Of a stretch of DNA of 64,000 bases, positions 11,817 to 22,930 are shown in pieces; the stretch's first letter is position 1; each line of letters opens with the position of its first letter. This stretch comes from Papaver somniferum (lineage: Eukaryota > Streptophyta > Magnoliopsida > Ranunculales > Papaveraceae). A model generated the notes under the pieces. That model was not told where the DNA came from and did not search any database. It saw nothing but the letters and a program-made list of their open reading frames with translations. Location of the stretch: NCBI RefSeq assembly GCF_003573695.1, contig NC_039363.1, forward strand, positions 159,490,406-159,554,405, read 5' to 3'. Both the position numbers and the translations under genes were made by a program.

Positions 11817-13446
11817 TGATGTAATTTCAAAGTTGTTGTAGTAATAAACAATAGAGTTCGTTCAAGACTTGTGAAGGTTGTGCTTTTAGATTTAAATTTT
11901 AAAACTAAAGAAAATAAAGCAAATTAAACTGATTATATTAGAGAGACCGGGGTTCAGGATTTCACCATTCACCAAAATTCATGTAATTTAATGTTAATTT
12001 TTATCATGCAATTCTAAACAATATAACTCCAATCAAAAGAAATTATGATTCTAATCATTGCCTAAATTAGATTTTCAAAACATCAATTGTTAATCGCAAG
12101 AATGAAGTATCAAAAGCCCTAAACTAAGCATACTTCATCAAGAGAAAACACAACTAATTAATAAAAATCATTACTCAATTTTCATTCGGTGCAAATAATC
12201 ATAAAAGAATTGCATAAATAAATTCAAATAAATTTTACCACATAACTTTTGGAAAAATGGCTTCCTCCATCGCCCCGGAAGATTGGGTTTAGCTCATCAT
12301 GTTGGAAACACACTCAAAATATGTATTCATGGCTCAAAAAGTGTTTACAAGAAGAGAAAATAGTGAAACAGGAAATCTGCAACAGCACATGCGCGTTGGA
12401 GACCGAGTGTTTCAACTCTCAACTGTTATGATGAAGATAACCGTTACAAATATGAAGATAAATGTTGCAGAAGAGGATGAAGAAACTGTTACAATGAAGA
12501 TAAGTGTTGCAAACCAGTTGAAGAAACTGTGACAAGCATTAGAAGAAACCGTTACGACGGATGAAGAAACCGTCGATGTTTCCCTGTTCTTCACGAGAAG
12601 CAGCAACAGAGTTCTGAAAACTCTTGATTCACGCTTCCTGAGCTCTCCTCTCGACCCCAAACTCTCCCCTCCCTTTCTATGTGATCCTAGGAACCTATTT
12701 ATACATCATTGCGACATTGAATCTCCCAAAATATCTTTATTTAATCCCATTATTTCTTTTATTCTCGAAAATATATTGTTTCCAAAAATCGTTTTCCTAC
12801 GCGTCTGCAGCTGTATTTCATTCCGTCTATACCTTCTTCACGCTCCAGAATATCGATCAACTCTTCCAAACACGTGCAGTACACGTTTAAATTCCTCACA
12901 ACTCGTGCAAGCTCATGTTTTTCCTCCAACTCCCTGTTTGGATTAAACCAAGTTATCCAGCCAAATTTGGTCGAAACAAACACCCATACTAGCTCTGTTA
13001 GGACATATCACAACTACCCATGAAGTTTCAGCGATTGAATCACACAAAAACTCCTCCAAACATTCGATCGAAATGCTTCCAGTGAAGTGAAATGTTTTCC
13101 CGCCAAAATTGGTTTTGAATTTGAGAAGAAGATGTCCTACCCCTAATCCTATACGGATTTCCCTTTAGCACTTGCCTTATGGGGTGCAAATAGTAATTTT
13201 TGGGCGTAAATAGTAATTTTTCTGGGGTTTCTCCGGCATATTTTTGGGGATTTTCCGGTGCATTTCTGGGGTGCCTTTAGTACTTTATCCTGGGGTGTAA
13301 AACACCACTTTTCGAGCCAATTTTTGCTGCAAGAGCTTATTTCTCTATAAATACCTACAAAGACATAAAATAACAAAATAAATACAAAATCGAGCACTAA
13401 CAATACATACAATTGAGACATATTAGACACATAAATGCGTCTATCA
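11817..13446 (-). repeat. 3' LTR of the Athila-like element
   Basis: Begins TGATGTAATTTC and ends ATGCGTCTATCA on the plus strand (TG...CA), 1,630 bp, matching 21178-22806 nearly throughout. ORFs of 60-93 codons inside it are repeated in the other LTR and are not genes. Confidence 0.95.
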
Positions 13447-13460
13447 ACACCGCCAAACTT
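13447..13460 (-). other. Polypurine tract of the Athila-like element
   Basis: Immediately inside the 3' LTR the minus strand reads AAGTTTGGCGGTGT. This G-rich tract is the expected plus-strand primer. A second, better tract (AAGTTTGGGGGTAGGG on the minus strand, about 14440-14455) lies just downstream of the integrase ORF. Confidence 0.7.
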
Positions 13461-14612
13461 ATTATTTTCTAGTCCTCGAGCAAATCAAAACTACAAAATA
13501 AAAATGACTACACTTAGCACGTGCAGCAAGCCGTTAAACCGCTAGGTGGCCCTAGTGGCGGAGTGTTGTCTCTGGAGGGTTTAACAGAGGTGTACCCACA
13601 AAACCTTTACTCCAGACCCTAGCTATCTACGCAGAACCTTGGAAGGCACTAAAGAATCTCCTTGGTTGGCATACTTATTGACTACAGGAGGAAGTACCCT
13701 GATGCGAAATTCCAATTGTTGTACACGAGTTTGCACTAAAGCATACTAAAATTCATATGAAGTGACAGAGCTCTACTCAGATAGTCGTACTATGGACATC
13801 AATATCCGGAGTCAAAACTAATCACATGGATAGATCAAGAATATGGATATAGAAAAACATAGATGGTTTTGATGTTTACTAGATGAACGGTGTTTCTCAT
13901 ATCTGTCTGAAGGCCTCCGCCAAAATGAACCTATCCTAATGGACCGAGATACCGCTCTGACTAATATCAGCACACTGGCATATACAAGGGTACCGGTGGT
14001 CGATAATCCTAACTCTAGGTCAACACAACTGGCATATACAAGGGCTCCAGTAGTCGACTTTATTGAATTTATTCCAGTTGGTCTAATGGTATGGTTTCTT
14101 TTTCTTTTTATTTTTTTTTTTATTTTTTTTACAACTTGAATCGTGAGCCCCACTTAATCACTTAGAGAAACATAGTTTAAAAACAAAACAAAATAAAAGC
14201 AGAAGTGAAAAGGACTCAACGAGATATGGTGAAACTATCATGTTATTTCTAACACCTGAGCTCTGTGCTTTTATGAATAGACTCTTTAGATGTTGCCATC
14301 TAGTCAGATTGGTTCCTCAACTCCTACAACCAAAATGCTTCCATCCACTTAGATTGGTTAGTGCCATCCTTAATAGGCATAAATTTCTAGGCTCTGGAGT
14401 TTATTTATTGCAAATAAAAGCTAACAAAAAGTTTCTTCCCTACCCCCAAACTTAAATCTAACATTGTCCTCAATGTTTCTAATGAAAGAGCAATACCAAA
14501 CAGTAAAGTAACATGAGGAATTAGTAAAGAGAGAAGTCGGAAAGATAGTACCTGGGTGAAGAGAGAAATCAAAAACTAATATACAACAACATACAATCGC
14601 CTCGATGGTCAA
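13461..14612 (-). other. Noncoding 3' region of the Athila-like element
   Basis: About 1.15 kb between integrase and the 3' polypurine tract. Some Athila elements carry an env-like gene here; none is visible. It holds a short direct repeat (ACTGGCATATACAAGGG at about 13975 and 14029, with GGTGGTCGA/AGTAGTCGA following) and a T-rich tract at 14100-14130. ORFs in it are not protein-like. Confidence 0.6.
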
Positions 14613-15089
14613 TCAAGGGTAAACAGGGTCCTCCAGAGGGACCTCCTCAATATCATCTGTAGGAAAGGGCTCTAAAAAGGGTTTCAATCTCTGACCGTTA
14701 ACCTTTGAAGAACTACTACCATCCGGTGTCTCGATCTCAACAGCTCCATGAGGAAAGACAGTGCGAACAATAAAAGGACCCGTCCACCGAGAACGTAACT
14801 TCCCAGGGAAAAGATGCAAGCGGGTATCATACAGAAGAACTTTTTGACCTGGAGAAAATGACTTTCTTAAGATATTTCTATCATGCACAAGTTTCATTTT
14901 GTTCTTATACTCCTTAGCACTATCGTATGCATCTCTACGAATCTCTTCCAACTCATTGAGCTGGAGTTTCCTATGGGCTCCTGCCTTGTCAAGTGAAAAA
15001 TTTAGCTGCTTAACAGCCCAATAAGCTCTATGTTCTAACTCAACAGGTAAGTGACATGCCTTGCCATACACAAGTCGATAAGGTGACAT
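14613..15089 (-). CDS. Integrase C-terminal part (Athila-like)
   Basis: 158 codons. It begins with [20 protein letters not shown], the conserved end of the catalytic core in this clade, and contains [20 protein letters not shown] and [12 protein letters not shown], the beta-strand-rich DNA-binding tail. The stop after EDPVYP is probably the natural pol terminus. The upstream part of integrase lies in other frames, so this is an interrupted gene. Confidence 0.85.
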   Translation of the reverse strand: MSPYRLVYGKACHLPVELEHRAYWAVKQLNFSLDKAGAHRKLQLNELEEIRRDAYDSAKEYKNKMKLVHDRNILRKSFSPGQKVLLYDTRLHLFPGKLRSRWTGPFIVRTVFPHGAVEIETPDGSSSSKVNGQRLKPFLEPFPTDDIEEVPLEDPVYP

Positions 15090-15982
15090 TCCAATGGGGG
15101 TCTTAAACGCAGTTCGGTAAGCCCATAAGGCATCAGTAAGCCTAGACGACCAGTCTTTCCGATTAGGATTAACTGTTTTCTCTAATATACGTTTTATCTC
15201 CCTATTGGAAACTTCTACCTGACCACTAGTCTGTGGATGATACGGGGTAGCTACCTTATGTGTAATACCATATTCTTCATCAAAAGCCTAAAAGGTCCAT
15301 TACAAAAGTGCGACCCTCCATCACTAATTATAGCTCGCGGTGTACCAAAACGTGTAAGTATATTATTTTTCAAGAACTCAATCACAACCCTATGGTCATT
15401 GGTTTTACACGCAGCCGCCTCAATCCACTTAGAGACATAGTCTACACGACAAGGATGTATAAGTTACCAAAAGAATTAGGAAACGGACCCATAAAGTCAA
15501 TACCCCACACATCAAAGACCTCCACAACTAAAATAGGGTTCAAGGGCATCATGTTCCTACGGGAAATGGTTCCTAATTTCTGGCAACGTTCACAAGTCAC
15601 ACAGTAACTGTGGGAGTCTTTAAACAACGAAGGCCAATAGAATCCACACTGCAATATCTTAGCAGCAGTTTTCCTAGCACTAAAGTGACCCCCACAAGCA
15701 TGATCATGAAAAAGGAAATAATACTGGACTGGTCACTCTCAGGTATACATTCCTAATAATCTGGTCTGGACAATACTTAAACAAATAAGGATCATCCCAG
15801 AAGAAGTGCTTAACCTCAGCTAAAAACCTAGAACGATCTTGTTTACCCCAATGTTGGGGCATTCGACCAGTAACAAGATAGTTCACTATATTCGCATACC
15901 AAGGTAATTGGGTAACAAAGAACAATTGTTCATCAGGAAAGCTATCCCTTATAGGAAGGGAATCATCAGGGGAAACTAACAA
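15090..15982 (-). pseudogene. Integrase N-terminal zinc region and core, interrupted
   Basis: Two minus-strand pieces are clear. 15982-15704 has [18 protein letters not shown] and the region leading to the zinc-binding domain. 15654-15442 contains SYCVTCERCQKLGTISRRN (the CC half of the HHCC zinc finger) and WGIDFMGPFP (first catalytic Asp). Stops and frameshifts separate them from each other and from the C-terminal part at 14613-15089. Plus-strand ORFs here are antisense shadows. Confidence 0.8.
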
Positions 15983-17126
15983 CTAGCCTAGACAAGTGGT
16001 CTGCTACAACATTTTCGGCACCCTTTTTGTCTCTAATGTCTGGAGAAAACTCTTGCAACAAAAGGATCCACCTAATCAATCTAGGTTTTGTATCCTTCTT
16101 AGACAAAAGATATTTCAAAGCAGCATGATCAGTATTATGATGATCTTAGAACCTAAGAGATAGGGTCTAAACTTGTCTAAGGCAAACACAATGGCTAACA
16201 GTTCCTTCTCAGTAGTGGTATAGTTCAACTGGGCATCATTCAGAGTTTGCTAGCATAGTAAATCACATGAAGTAATTTGTTTTCTCGCTGACCTAGCACA
16301 ACACCAATAGCAATATGAAGCATCACACATGATCTCAAAGGGTAGGTTCCAGTTGGGTGCCTGGACTATGGGGGAGGTAGTGAGTAAATCTTAAGCTTCT
16401 CAAAAGCTTAAACAAGCATCATCAAAGACAAACTTAACATCTTTTGCAAGAAAATTGCAAAGAGGTCTAGAAATTAAGCTAAAATCCTTAATGAATCGAC
16501 GATAAAAACCTGCATGCCCTAAGAATGACCTAATATCTCTTACGGTTTTTGGGACCTGTAAAGTCTTAATCAGGTCAACTTGGCTTTATCTACCTATACC
16601 CTTAGAAGATACGATATGCCCTAAAACAATTTGAACGAACCATGAAGTGACCTCCCAATTAAGCACTAAATTCTTTTCCTTACACCTAGTCAACACTAGT
16701 GACAAATGATGCAAGCACTCATCGAAAGACGAACCAAACACTGAAAAATCATCCATAAAGACTTCTAAGAACCGTTCTACCATGTCAGAAAATATGCTCA
16801 TCATGCAACGCTGAAAAGTCGCAGGGGCATTACAAAGCCCGAAGGCATGCGTCTATACGCAAAGGTACCAAAGGGACAGGTAAAAGTGGTTTTCTCCTGG
16901 TTTCTGGGGCAATAACGATCTGATTATATCCAGAGTGCCATATAAAAGCAGTAGTAGAGTCGAAAGTTAGAGTAGTGGACTATGTCCAGCTATCTCTCTA
17001 GCATCTGGTCGATGAAGGGAAGGGGAAAGTGGTCCTTTAGTGACCTTGTTCAATTTCCTAAGTCAATACAAACACGCCAACCCGTGGTCACTCGGGTCGG
17101 GATTAACTCATTGTTATCATTCTGGA
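15983..17126 (-). pseudogene. Reverse transcriptase / RNase H region, heavily interrupted
   Basis: The only long piece, 16804-16586, encodes MMSIFSDMVERFLEVFMDDF; FMDD is this clade's version of the YxDD polymerase motif. Neighbouring RT and RNase H blocks are recognisable only as short pieces in shifting frames, so the copy cannot make an active enzyme. Confidence 0.75.
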
Positions 17127-17747
17127 CTACAGTAATACCGGATTTCTTGGGAACAACCTGAACGGGGCTGACCCACTTACTGTCTGAAATGGGGTAGATA
17201 ATGCTGCATCTAACAACTTAAGGACCTCGTTTCGAACTACCTCTTTCATATTAGGGTTTAGTCGACGTTGCATCTCCCTAGAAGGTTTGGTATCACTCTC
17301 TAAATAGATCTGATGCATACAAACAGTGGGACTTATACCCTTAATGTCAGCTATGGTCCACCCTAAAGCTTCCTTGTTGTTTTGAAGGACGGTTACTAGC
17401 CTACTTTCCTGGTCACTATCCAAGACGGAAGAAATAATCACAGGTAAAGTCTCAGACGGGCCTAAAAACCTATATTTCAGGGAATCTGGCAATGGTTTTA
17501 GGTCCAACTTAGGAGGCTCTTCTAACGAAGGAACTAGGGTAGACTTAGAAACTGGTAGTGGTTCGACTTTAGGTTTCCATCCATTACTAGTATCTAACAA
17601 AGGGGTTGAATCTAACAAAGCATTCACCTCATTAATCACATTATCATCATCAAAATCAATCCCAAAGTGAGCTAGGCATTTCTCTAATGGATCTTCTAAC
17701 AAAGTGTTTGGTAATGACTCCTCGACTAATGTTCCTATCATGTTCAC
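17127..17747 (-). CDS. Pol segment: linker and start of reverse transcriptase
   Basis: 206 codons. The C-terminal half carries EALGWTIADIKGISPTVCMH followed by a downstream MQRRLNPNMKEVV, the typical entry to the RT domain in Athila elements (E..GW...DI.GI.P..C.H.I). The frame is lost at the start of the fingers domain. It is separated from the protease ORF by a stop at about 17768. Confidence 0.8.
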   Translation of the reverse strand: MNMIGTLVEESLPNTLLEDPLEKCLAHFGIDFDDDNVINEVNALLDSTPLLDTSNGWKPKVEPLPVSKSTLVPSLEEPPKLDLKPLPDSLKYRFLGPSETLPVIISSVLDSDQESRLVTVLQNNKEALGWTIADIKGISPTVCMHQIYLESDTKPSREMQRRLNPNMKEVVRNEVLKLLDAALSTPFQTVSGSAPFRLFPRNPVLL

Positions 17748-17767
17748 CTCTTCTATGTTCGAGTCAT

Positions 17768-18595
17768 CTAGTTCGAGGGTAGCTTACTAATATTAAAAAT
17801 GTTCAGCTCAATAGTCATATTACCAAAAGACAATTTCATAATACCATTTCGACAGTTAATGATCGCATTGGATGTAGCTAAAAACGGGCGACCTAAAATT
17901 ACCGGTATCTGGTTCTCTGGGTCAGGGACAGGTTGGGTATCTAGGATAACAAAATCCACTGGATAAATAAACTTGTCAACCTCTATGAGAACATCCTCGA
18001 TCACACCACGAGGAATTTTAACGGACCTATCAGCTAACTGAAGTGTCATCTGGGTAGGTTTCATCTCACCAAGTCCTAGCTTAAGGTACACATGATATGG
18101 TAGTAAGTTCACACTAGCTCCTAAGTCAAGCAACGCTTTCTCAACACGGTATTTACCTATTGTGCAAGAAATGGTAGGGGACCCTGGGTCTTTATACTTA
18201 GGAGTAGTGGTATTCTGAATAATAGAACTCACGTGACTAGCTAGAAAGGCTTTCTTCTGGACATTAAGCTTTCGCTTTCGCGTACACATATCCTTGAGAA
18301 ACTTGGCATAAGAGGGAATCTGCTTAATTGCATCTAGTAGTGGAAGGTTGATAGTTACCTGCTTAAAAACCTCCAATATATCATTAAAATTGGACTCCCT
18401 CTTAGTTGGAACTAGCAGCTGTGGGAATGGGGCTCTAGGGACAAAGCCGGGCTCAATATGACCCTCATTGGTCTCTTTAGAGACTCTATCAGTCTCCTCA
18501 GTTTCTGGTTCAGAAGGGTGAACTACAGCATGTTCACTATCAGGCATGGAAACCTTGTTGTCTATCTCTACCACTCCTAAGGGTTTTAATAGCAT
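17768..18595 (-). CDS. Retropepsin-type aspartic protease region
   Basis: 275 codons. Residues about 155-255 form the protease: ALLDLGASVNLLPYHVYLKL is the active-site loop (D-L-G-A-S, the usual form in this clade) and IPVILGRPFLATSNAIINC is the second signature. Upstream is a lysine-rich region with FLKDMCTRKRKL, also common in Athila polyproteins. The protease itself looks intact although the flanking frames are broken. Confidence 0.85.
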   Translation of the reverse strand: MLLKPLGVVEIDNKVSMPDSEHAVVHPSEPETEETDRVSKETNEGHIEPGFVPRAPFPQLLVPTKRESNFNDILEVFKQVTINLPLLDAIKQIPSYAKFLKDMCTRKRKLNVQKKAFLASHVSSIIQNTTTPKYKDPGSPTISCTIGKYRVEKALLDLGASVNLLPYHVYLKLGLGEMKPTQMTLQLADRSVKIPRGVIEDVLIEVDKFIYPVDFVILDTQPVPDPENQIPVILGRPFLATSNAIINCRNGIMKLSFGNMTIELNIFNISKLPSN

Positions 18596-18691
18596 TCACA
18601 TGATCAGATGGTCTTTCACCTATTTCATTAATTCCTCTAGGGTTGGGTTGAGTCTGACTAGGAAACTTACCTCTTTCTCTTAAAGACTCAT

Positions 18692-19759
18692 TTATCTGAC
18701 TAACCTGGTTTTCAACTCGGAAATAGCCTGAGAGTTAGCCTGACCTATTCTCTTATTTTCTTCTAAACCTTGAGCAACAGATTGCTGAAACTGCACAGTG
18801 TTACGAGTTAACAAAGCAAGAGACTCTTCTAAACTCATAATCTTCTTATCCGAAGGGTTCTGAAACTGTGCCGGAGCTGAAGGATTCTTAGTATAGCCAA
18901 AACCTGGGGGAACCTGAGCATTACTAGACTGACCTTGATTCTGGCCCTTGGACCAAGAAAGGTTTGGATGGTTTCTCCAGCCAGGGTTATAGGTTTCTGA
19001 ATATGGGTCAAACTTCTGTCGGTTATCAAACCTAGTGTTGTTATAAAGAGCATTGGCTTGCTCTTCAACAGCATGGCCTTCCCAAAAAGGCTCATTTCTT
19101 CCACTACTACCACTAGAATGACCTAATTCTAAGGCTTCTAACCTTTTGGCTATAGATGCTATTTTGGCATCTGACTCATGAGATCCTTCTACCCTATTAA
19201 CATTTCCTCTACTTAGAAGAATTGTTTTCTGGGGTTCCCTACTATTTTCCCATTGTTGGGTCTTATCGGCGATTTCATTCAAAAATGTGATCGCTTCATC
19301 AACAGTTTTATTCTCAAACCCACCTGTGCATAAGGACTCAACCATGGTTGTTGTTGAATAATCTAAACCCTCGTAGAGGATCTGAACTAACCCAACCTTC
19401 TCCAAACCATGATGAGGACATTGAGATATCAAGTCATTGAACCTTTCTAAGTACCTATATAAAGATTCTCCCTCTTGTTGGGCAAAAGTACATATTTGTG
19501 TCCTAATAGACGATGTTTTATGCCTTGGGAAAAACTTATGTATAAAGGCAGAAGTAAGTTGGTCATAGGTTTCAATTGACTCAAAGTCCAAACTATACAA
19601 CCAAGATTTGGCTTTATCTTTTAAGGAAAAGGGGAATAACCTAAGTTTCAACGCATCATCACTTAGGTTTTTAATTTTCAGAGTACTACAAACTTCCTCA
19701 AATTCCCTAACATGAAAATAGGGGTTCTCATTCTCCTTCCTTAAAAACATTGGGAGCAT
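18692..19759 (-). CDS. Gag (capsid) of the Athila-like element
   Basis: 355 codons with the plant retrotransposon gag domain: LKLRLFPFSLKDKAKSWLYS, then FFPRHKTSSIRTQICTFAQ and YRYLERFNDLISQCPHHGL. The C-terminal third is Asn/Gln-rich and ends in a coiled-coil-like stretch; there is no CCHC knuckle, as is usual for this clade. The frame is open at the 5' end (YELKPGTLQ precedes the first Met) and joins the N-terminal ORF at 19777-20070 only through a frameshift at about 19780-19800. Confidence 0.9.
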   Translation of the reverse strand: MLPMFLRKENENPYFHVREFEEVCSTLKIKNLSDDALKLRLFPFSLKDKAKSWLYSLDFESIETYDQLTSAFIHKFFPRHKTSSIRTQICTFAQQEGESLYRYLERFNDLISQCPHHGLEKVGLVQILYEGLDYSTTTMVESLCTGGFENKTVDEAITFLNEIADKTQQWENSREPQKTILLSRGNVNRVEGSHESDAKIASIAKRLEALELGHSSGSSGRNEPFWEGHAVEEQANALYNNTRFDNRQKFDPYSETYNPGWRNHPNLSWSKGQNQGQSSNAQVPPGFGYTKNPSAPAQFQNPSDKKIMSLEESLALLTRNTVQFQQSVAQGLEENKRIGQANSQAISELKTRLVR

Positions 19760-19776
19760 CTGTAAAGTCCCAGGTT

Positions 19777-20070
19777 TCAGTTCATAATTTGCCTCGTTTC
19801 ACCTAACTTGATACAAGACGGACGAGAGGTCCTAGTTGGGTTTAGCAAAGCTTTCAAAGTTGCCATTTCTGGCACTACCAAAGGACTAGGAGTACTAGGG
19901 GTACTTTCCTCACGAAGAGACAGATTCTCAAAACTGAAGTTTCCAAAAACGGGGCTCTCAAAAGAAGAGTCTTCGAGCTCCCCGCCTTCACAAGAAGAAC
20001 TACTAGGTTTGTCACTGATCAAACGACCTAGAGTGTTTCTTTTCCAAGCCCGTTTAAAAACTTTGGGCAT
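19777..20070 (-). CDS. Gag N-terminal segment
   Basis: 97 codons starting MPKVFKRAWKRNTLGRLI, Ser/Glu-rich in the middle, ending at GETRQIMN then a stop. The first in-frame ATG after the long leader (20070) is the likely natural gag start. The following gag body is in another frame, so one small indel has split the gene. Confidence 0.75.
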   Translation of the reverse strand: MPKVFKRAWKRNTLGRLISDKPSSSSCEGGELEDSSFESPVFGNFSFENLSLREESTPSTPSPLVVPEMATLKALLNPTRTSRPSCIKLGETRQIMN

Positions 20071-21150
20071 ACACTAGAAAAACAAAATCAAAAAGAAAAG
20101 TCCTAAAACGGAAGGGATGTTCTATGCAAACACAAACAAGGCTGACTCCACCATAGCAAACCTACTGATTTCTAGCAAACAAAAAGCATGATGGCTCCAC
20201 TTAGATTGTTTCTAGACCAGCTTCTAATCCTTCGAACGGGAATTCGTTACAATTTAAGCAAACCCCTCTGGAATCAATCCGAGTCAAAGTAAGTTGAATA
20301 GAGGCGAGGGAAGCTCGGTGGAGCTTTGATACCCAAGGCCTCACCGGTATTACAAGGCGGCGCAGTCACGCATTCAACTTACAGAAACCGTCAAGAACTT
20401 TGAAGTATGCTTAAAAGAGTAACCAATATTTTTCGAATGACTTTCCTGTTAAGCTGGTTACCCTATCGGTCTCGTTCTAGTCAAAATTTTAGGCTTAGGT
20501 TCGCGTTTGGTGTCGTTTTCCTAAGGCGGGCAAGAAGAGAACGGTGATGAAATCTGAACCCTTATCTTGTATGGCCAGTCCTTTCCCTTTACTAGGAAAT
20601 TAAAGCAGCCGTTTTCAAGTCCTCAACATATATGCATACGAAGGAAGACAGTAACTCGCTGACAGGGGATTCGCGGGTGTTTCGACAAACTTACCTCCCG
20701 TACCAGACGGGGGATGAACCTTTGTAGTCGACTCGGGCCACGACTCCTATGTCATGTACGAACCCGGGGGGCCGAGGTGATATCGTAATCACCGTCCTTC
20801 CCTGCAAACAGTTTATATATAAACCACCCTTCCGTAGGGTTTAAAAAAATAATGTCCCAAAATTTAAAGTCCAAAGTCCAAAAATATAAAGTGCAAAAGA
20901 AAAAGAAAGTCTAAAAAATCTGCAAAAATAAAAATGTCGCTCTTTTTTTCATAGAAAAAAAATCTTCTTCTTTCGCTCCTTTCGCTTTGCCTTTTACTCC
21001 AGTCTTTAAGTATTCACCAAAAGCTTTGGCAAAATTTTCTTTCGCTCCAAATTCCAAAATCTGAAAGAAAAAGACAGAAACCCAAAAACGTAAGGAAGAA
21101 CAAATAAAAAAAAACCTAAAAAAAAAATCTAAAAACTCTAGCCTAAAGAC
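20071..21150 (-). other. Untranslated leader of the Athila-like element
   Basis: About 1.1 kb between primer-binding site and gag. No protein-like frame. It includes a pyrimidine/purine-skewed stretch (20940-21140) next to the primer site. A long leader is normal for Athila elements. Confidence 0.6.
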
Positions 21151-21151
21151 A

Positions 21152-21171
21152 AGTCCGCGTTGGCGGCGCCA
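21152..21171 (-). other. Primer-binding site of the Athila-like element
   Basis: On the minus strand, just inside the 5' LTR, the sequence reads TGGCGCCGCCAACGCGGAC. The TGGCGCCG start is the usual primer-binding core of Athila/Tat elements; the downstream half deviates from the common form. Confidence 0.8.
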
Positions 21172-21177
21172 AAAATT

Positions 21178-22806
21178 TGATGTAATTTCAAAGTTGTTGT
21201 AGTAATAAATAATAGAGTTCGTTCAAGACTTGTGAAGGTTGTGCTTTTAGATTTAAATTTTAAAACTAAAGAAAATAAAGCGAATTAAAACTGATTATAT
21301 TAGAGAGACCGGGGTTCAGGATTTCACCATTCACCAAAATTCATGTAATTTAATGTTAATTTTTATCATGCAATTCTAGACAATATAACTCTCATCAAAA
21401 GAAATTGTGATTCTAATCATTTCCTAAATTAGATTTTCAAAACATCAATTGTTAATCGCAAGAATGAAGTATCAAATTCCCTAAACTAAGCATACTTCAT
21501 CAAGAGAAAACACAACTAATTAATAAAAATCATTACTCAATTTTCATTCGGTGCAAATAATCATAAAAGAATTGCATAAATAAATTCAAATAAATTTTAC
21601 CACATAACTTTTGGAAGAATGGCTTCTTCCATCGCCCCGAAAGATTGGGTTTAGCTCATCATGTTGGAAACACACTCAAAATATGTATTCATGGCTCAAA
21701 AAGTGTTTACAAGAAGAGAAAATAGTGAAACAGGAAATCTGCAACAGCACATGCGCGTTGCAGACCGACTGTTTCAACTCTCAACTGTTATGATGAAGAT
21801 AACCGTTACAAATATGAAGATAAATGTTCCAGAAGAGGATGAAGAAACTGTTAGAATGAAGATAAATGTTGCAAACCAGTTGAAGAAACTGTGACAAGCA
21901 TTTGAAGAAACCGTTACGACGGATGAAGAAACCGTCGTTGTTTCCCTGTTCTTCACGAGCAGCAGCAACGGAGTTCTGAAAACTCTTGATTCATGCTTCC
22001 TGAGATCTCCTCTCGACCCCAAACTCTCCCCTCCCCTTCTATGTGATCTTAGGAACCTATTTATACATCATTGCGACATTGAATCTCCCAAAATCTCTTT
22101 ATTTAATCCCATTATTTCTTTTATTCTCGAAAATATATTGTTTCCAAAAATCGTTTTCCTACGCATCTGCAGCTGTATTTCTTTCCTTCTATACCTTCTT
22201 CACGCTCCAGAATATCGATCAACTCTTCCAAACACGTGCAGTACACGTTTAAATTCCTCACAACTCGTGCAAGCTCATGTTTTTCCTCCAACTCCCTGTT
22301 TGGATTAAACCAAGTTATCCAGCCAAATTTGATCGAAACAAACACCCATACTAGCTCTATTAGGACATATCACAACTACCCATGAAGTTTCAGCGATTGA
22401 ATCACACAAAAACTCCTCCAAACATTCGATCGAAATTCTTCCAGTGAAGTGAAATGTTTTCCCGCCAAATTGGTTTTGAATTTGAGAAGAAGATATCCTC
22501 CCCCTAATCCTGTATGGGTTTCCCTTTAGCACTTGCCTTATGGGGTGCAAATAGTAATTTTTGAGCGTAAATAGTAATTTTCTGGGGTTTTTCCGACACA
22601 TTTTTGGGGTGCTTCCGGTGCATTTCTGGGGTGCCTTTAGTACTTTATCATGGGGTGTAAAACACCACTTTTCGAGCCAATTTTTGCTGCAAGAGCTTAT
22701 TTCTCTATAAATACCTACAAAGACATAAAATAACAAAATAAATACAAAATCGAGCACTAACAATACATACAATTGAGACATATTAGACACATAAATGCAT
22801 CTATCA
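21178..22806 (-). repeat. 5' LTR of the Athila-like element
   Basis: 1,629 bp, TGATGTAATTTC...ATGCATCTATCA, the partner of 11817-13446. The transcriptional start would lie in the high-coordinate half. Most differences between the LTRs are single substitutions clustered towards the high-coordinate third. Confidence 0.95.
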
Positions 22807-22811
22807 GGATT
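22807..22811. repeat. Target-site duplication GGATT (right)
   Basis: Exact copy of 11812-11816. Confidence 0.95.
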
Positions 22812-22930
22812 CTAAAACTTGTTTAAAGGAAATGTATCCTACCCTTTTCAAAATTTCTAGTCTCAAGCAGGGTTCTATTAGAGAGCACATCTCATCAAAT
22901 GGCACCAGCTGGTCCTTTCACTTTAAGAGA
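22812..22930 (+). pseudogene. LINE reverse-transcriptase remnant, right part
   Basis: The plus strand encodes KEMYPTLFKISSLKQGSIRE and then SWSFHFKRH, matching the L..LFP.LF.LS......V........W.....R block that follows the VGNG..ISFW motif in plant L1 elements. It is in frame with 11690-11816 if the Athila element and one TSD copy are removed. Confidence 0.7.

Larger units (their letters stand above)
11817..22806 (-). mobile_element. Athila-like Ty3/gypsy LTR retrotransposon, complete but defective
   Basis: An 10,990-bp element with 1.63-kb LTRs, 5-bp TSD GGATT, a primer-binding site just inside the high-coordinate LTR and a G-rich tract inside the low-coordinate LTR, so it is transcribed on the minus strand. 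Internal ORFs in transcriptional order are gag, protease, reverse transcriptase, integrase. The TGGCGCCG primer site, the DLGASVN-type protease and the integrase C-terminus with [17 protein letters not shown] point to the Athila lineage. Pol is broken by many stops and frameshifts, and no envelope-like ORF is seen between integrase and the 3' LTR. By eye the LTRs differ at roughly 45 of 1,630 positions (about 3%), so insertion is relatively recent. It inserted into a LINE remnant. Confidence 0.95.

Noticed and set aside
12249..13430. ORFs of 60-93 codons inside the Athila LTR
   Set aside because: All recur in the other LTR with frameshifting differences; they are LTR noncoding sequence.
15237..15607. 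Plus-strand ORFs over the integrase region
   Set aside because: Antisense shadows of the minus-strand integrase.
19808..20077. 89-codon plus-strand ORF
   Set aside because: Antisense of the gag N-terminal segment.
22305..22790. 161-codon ORF inside the 5' Athila LTR
   Set aside because: Split in the partner LTR; not conserved, so not a gene.
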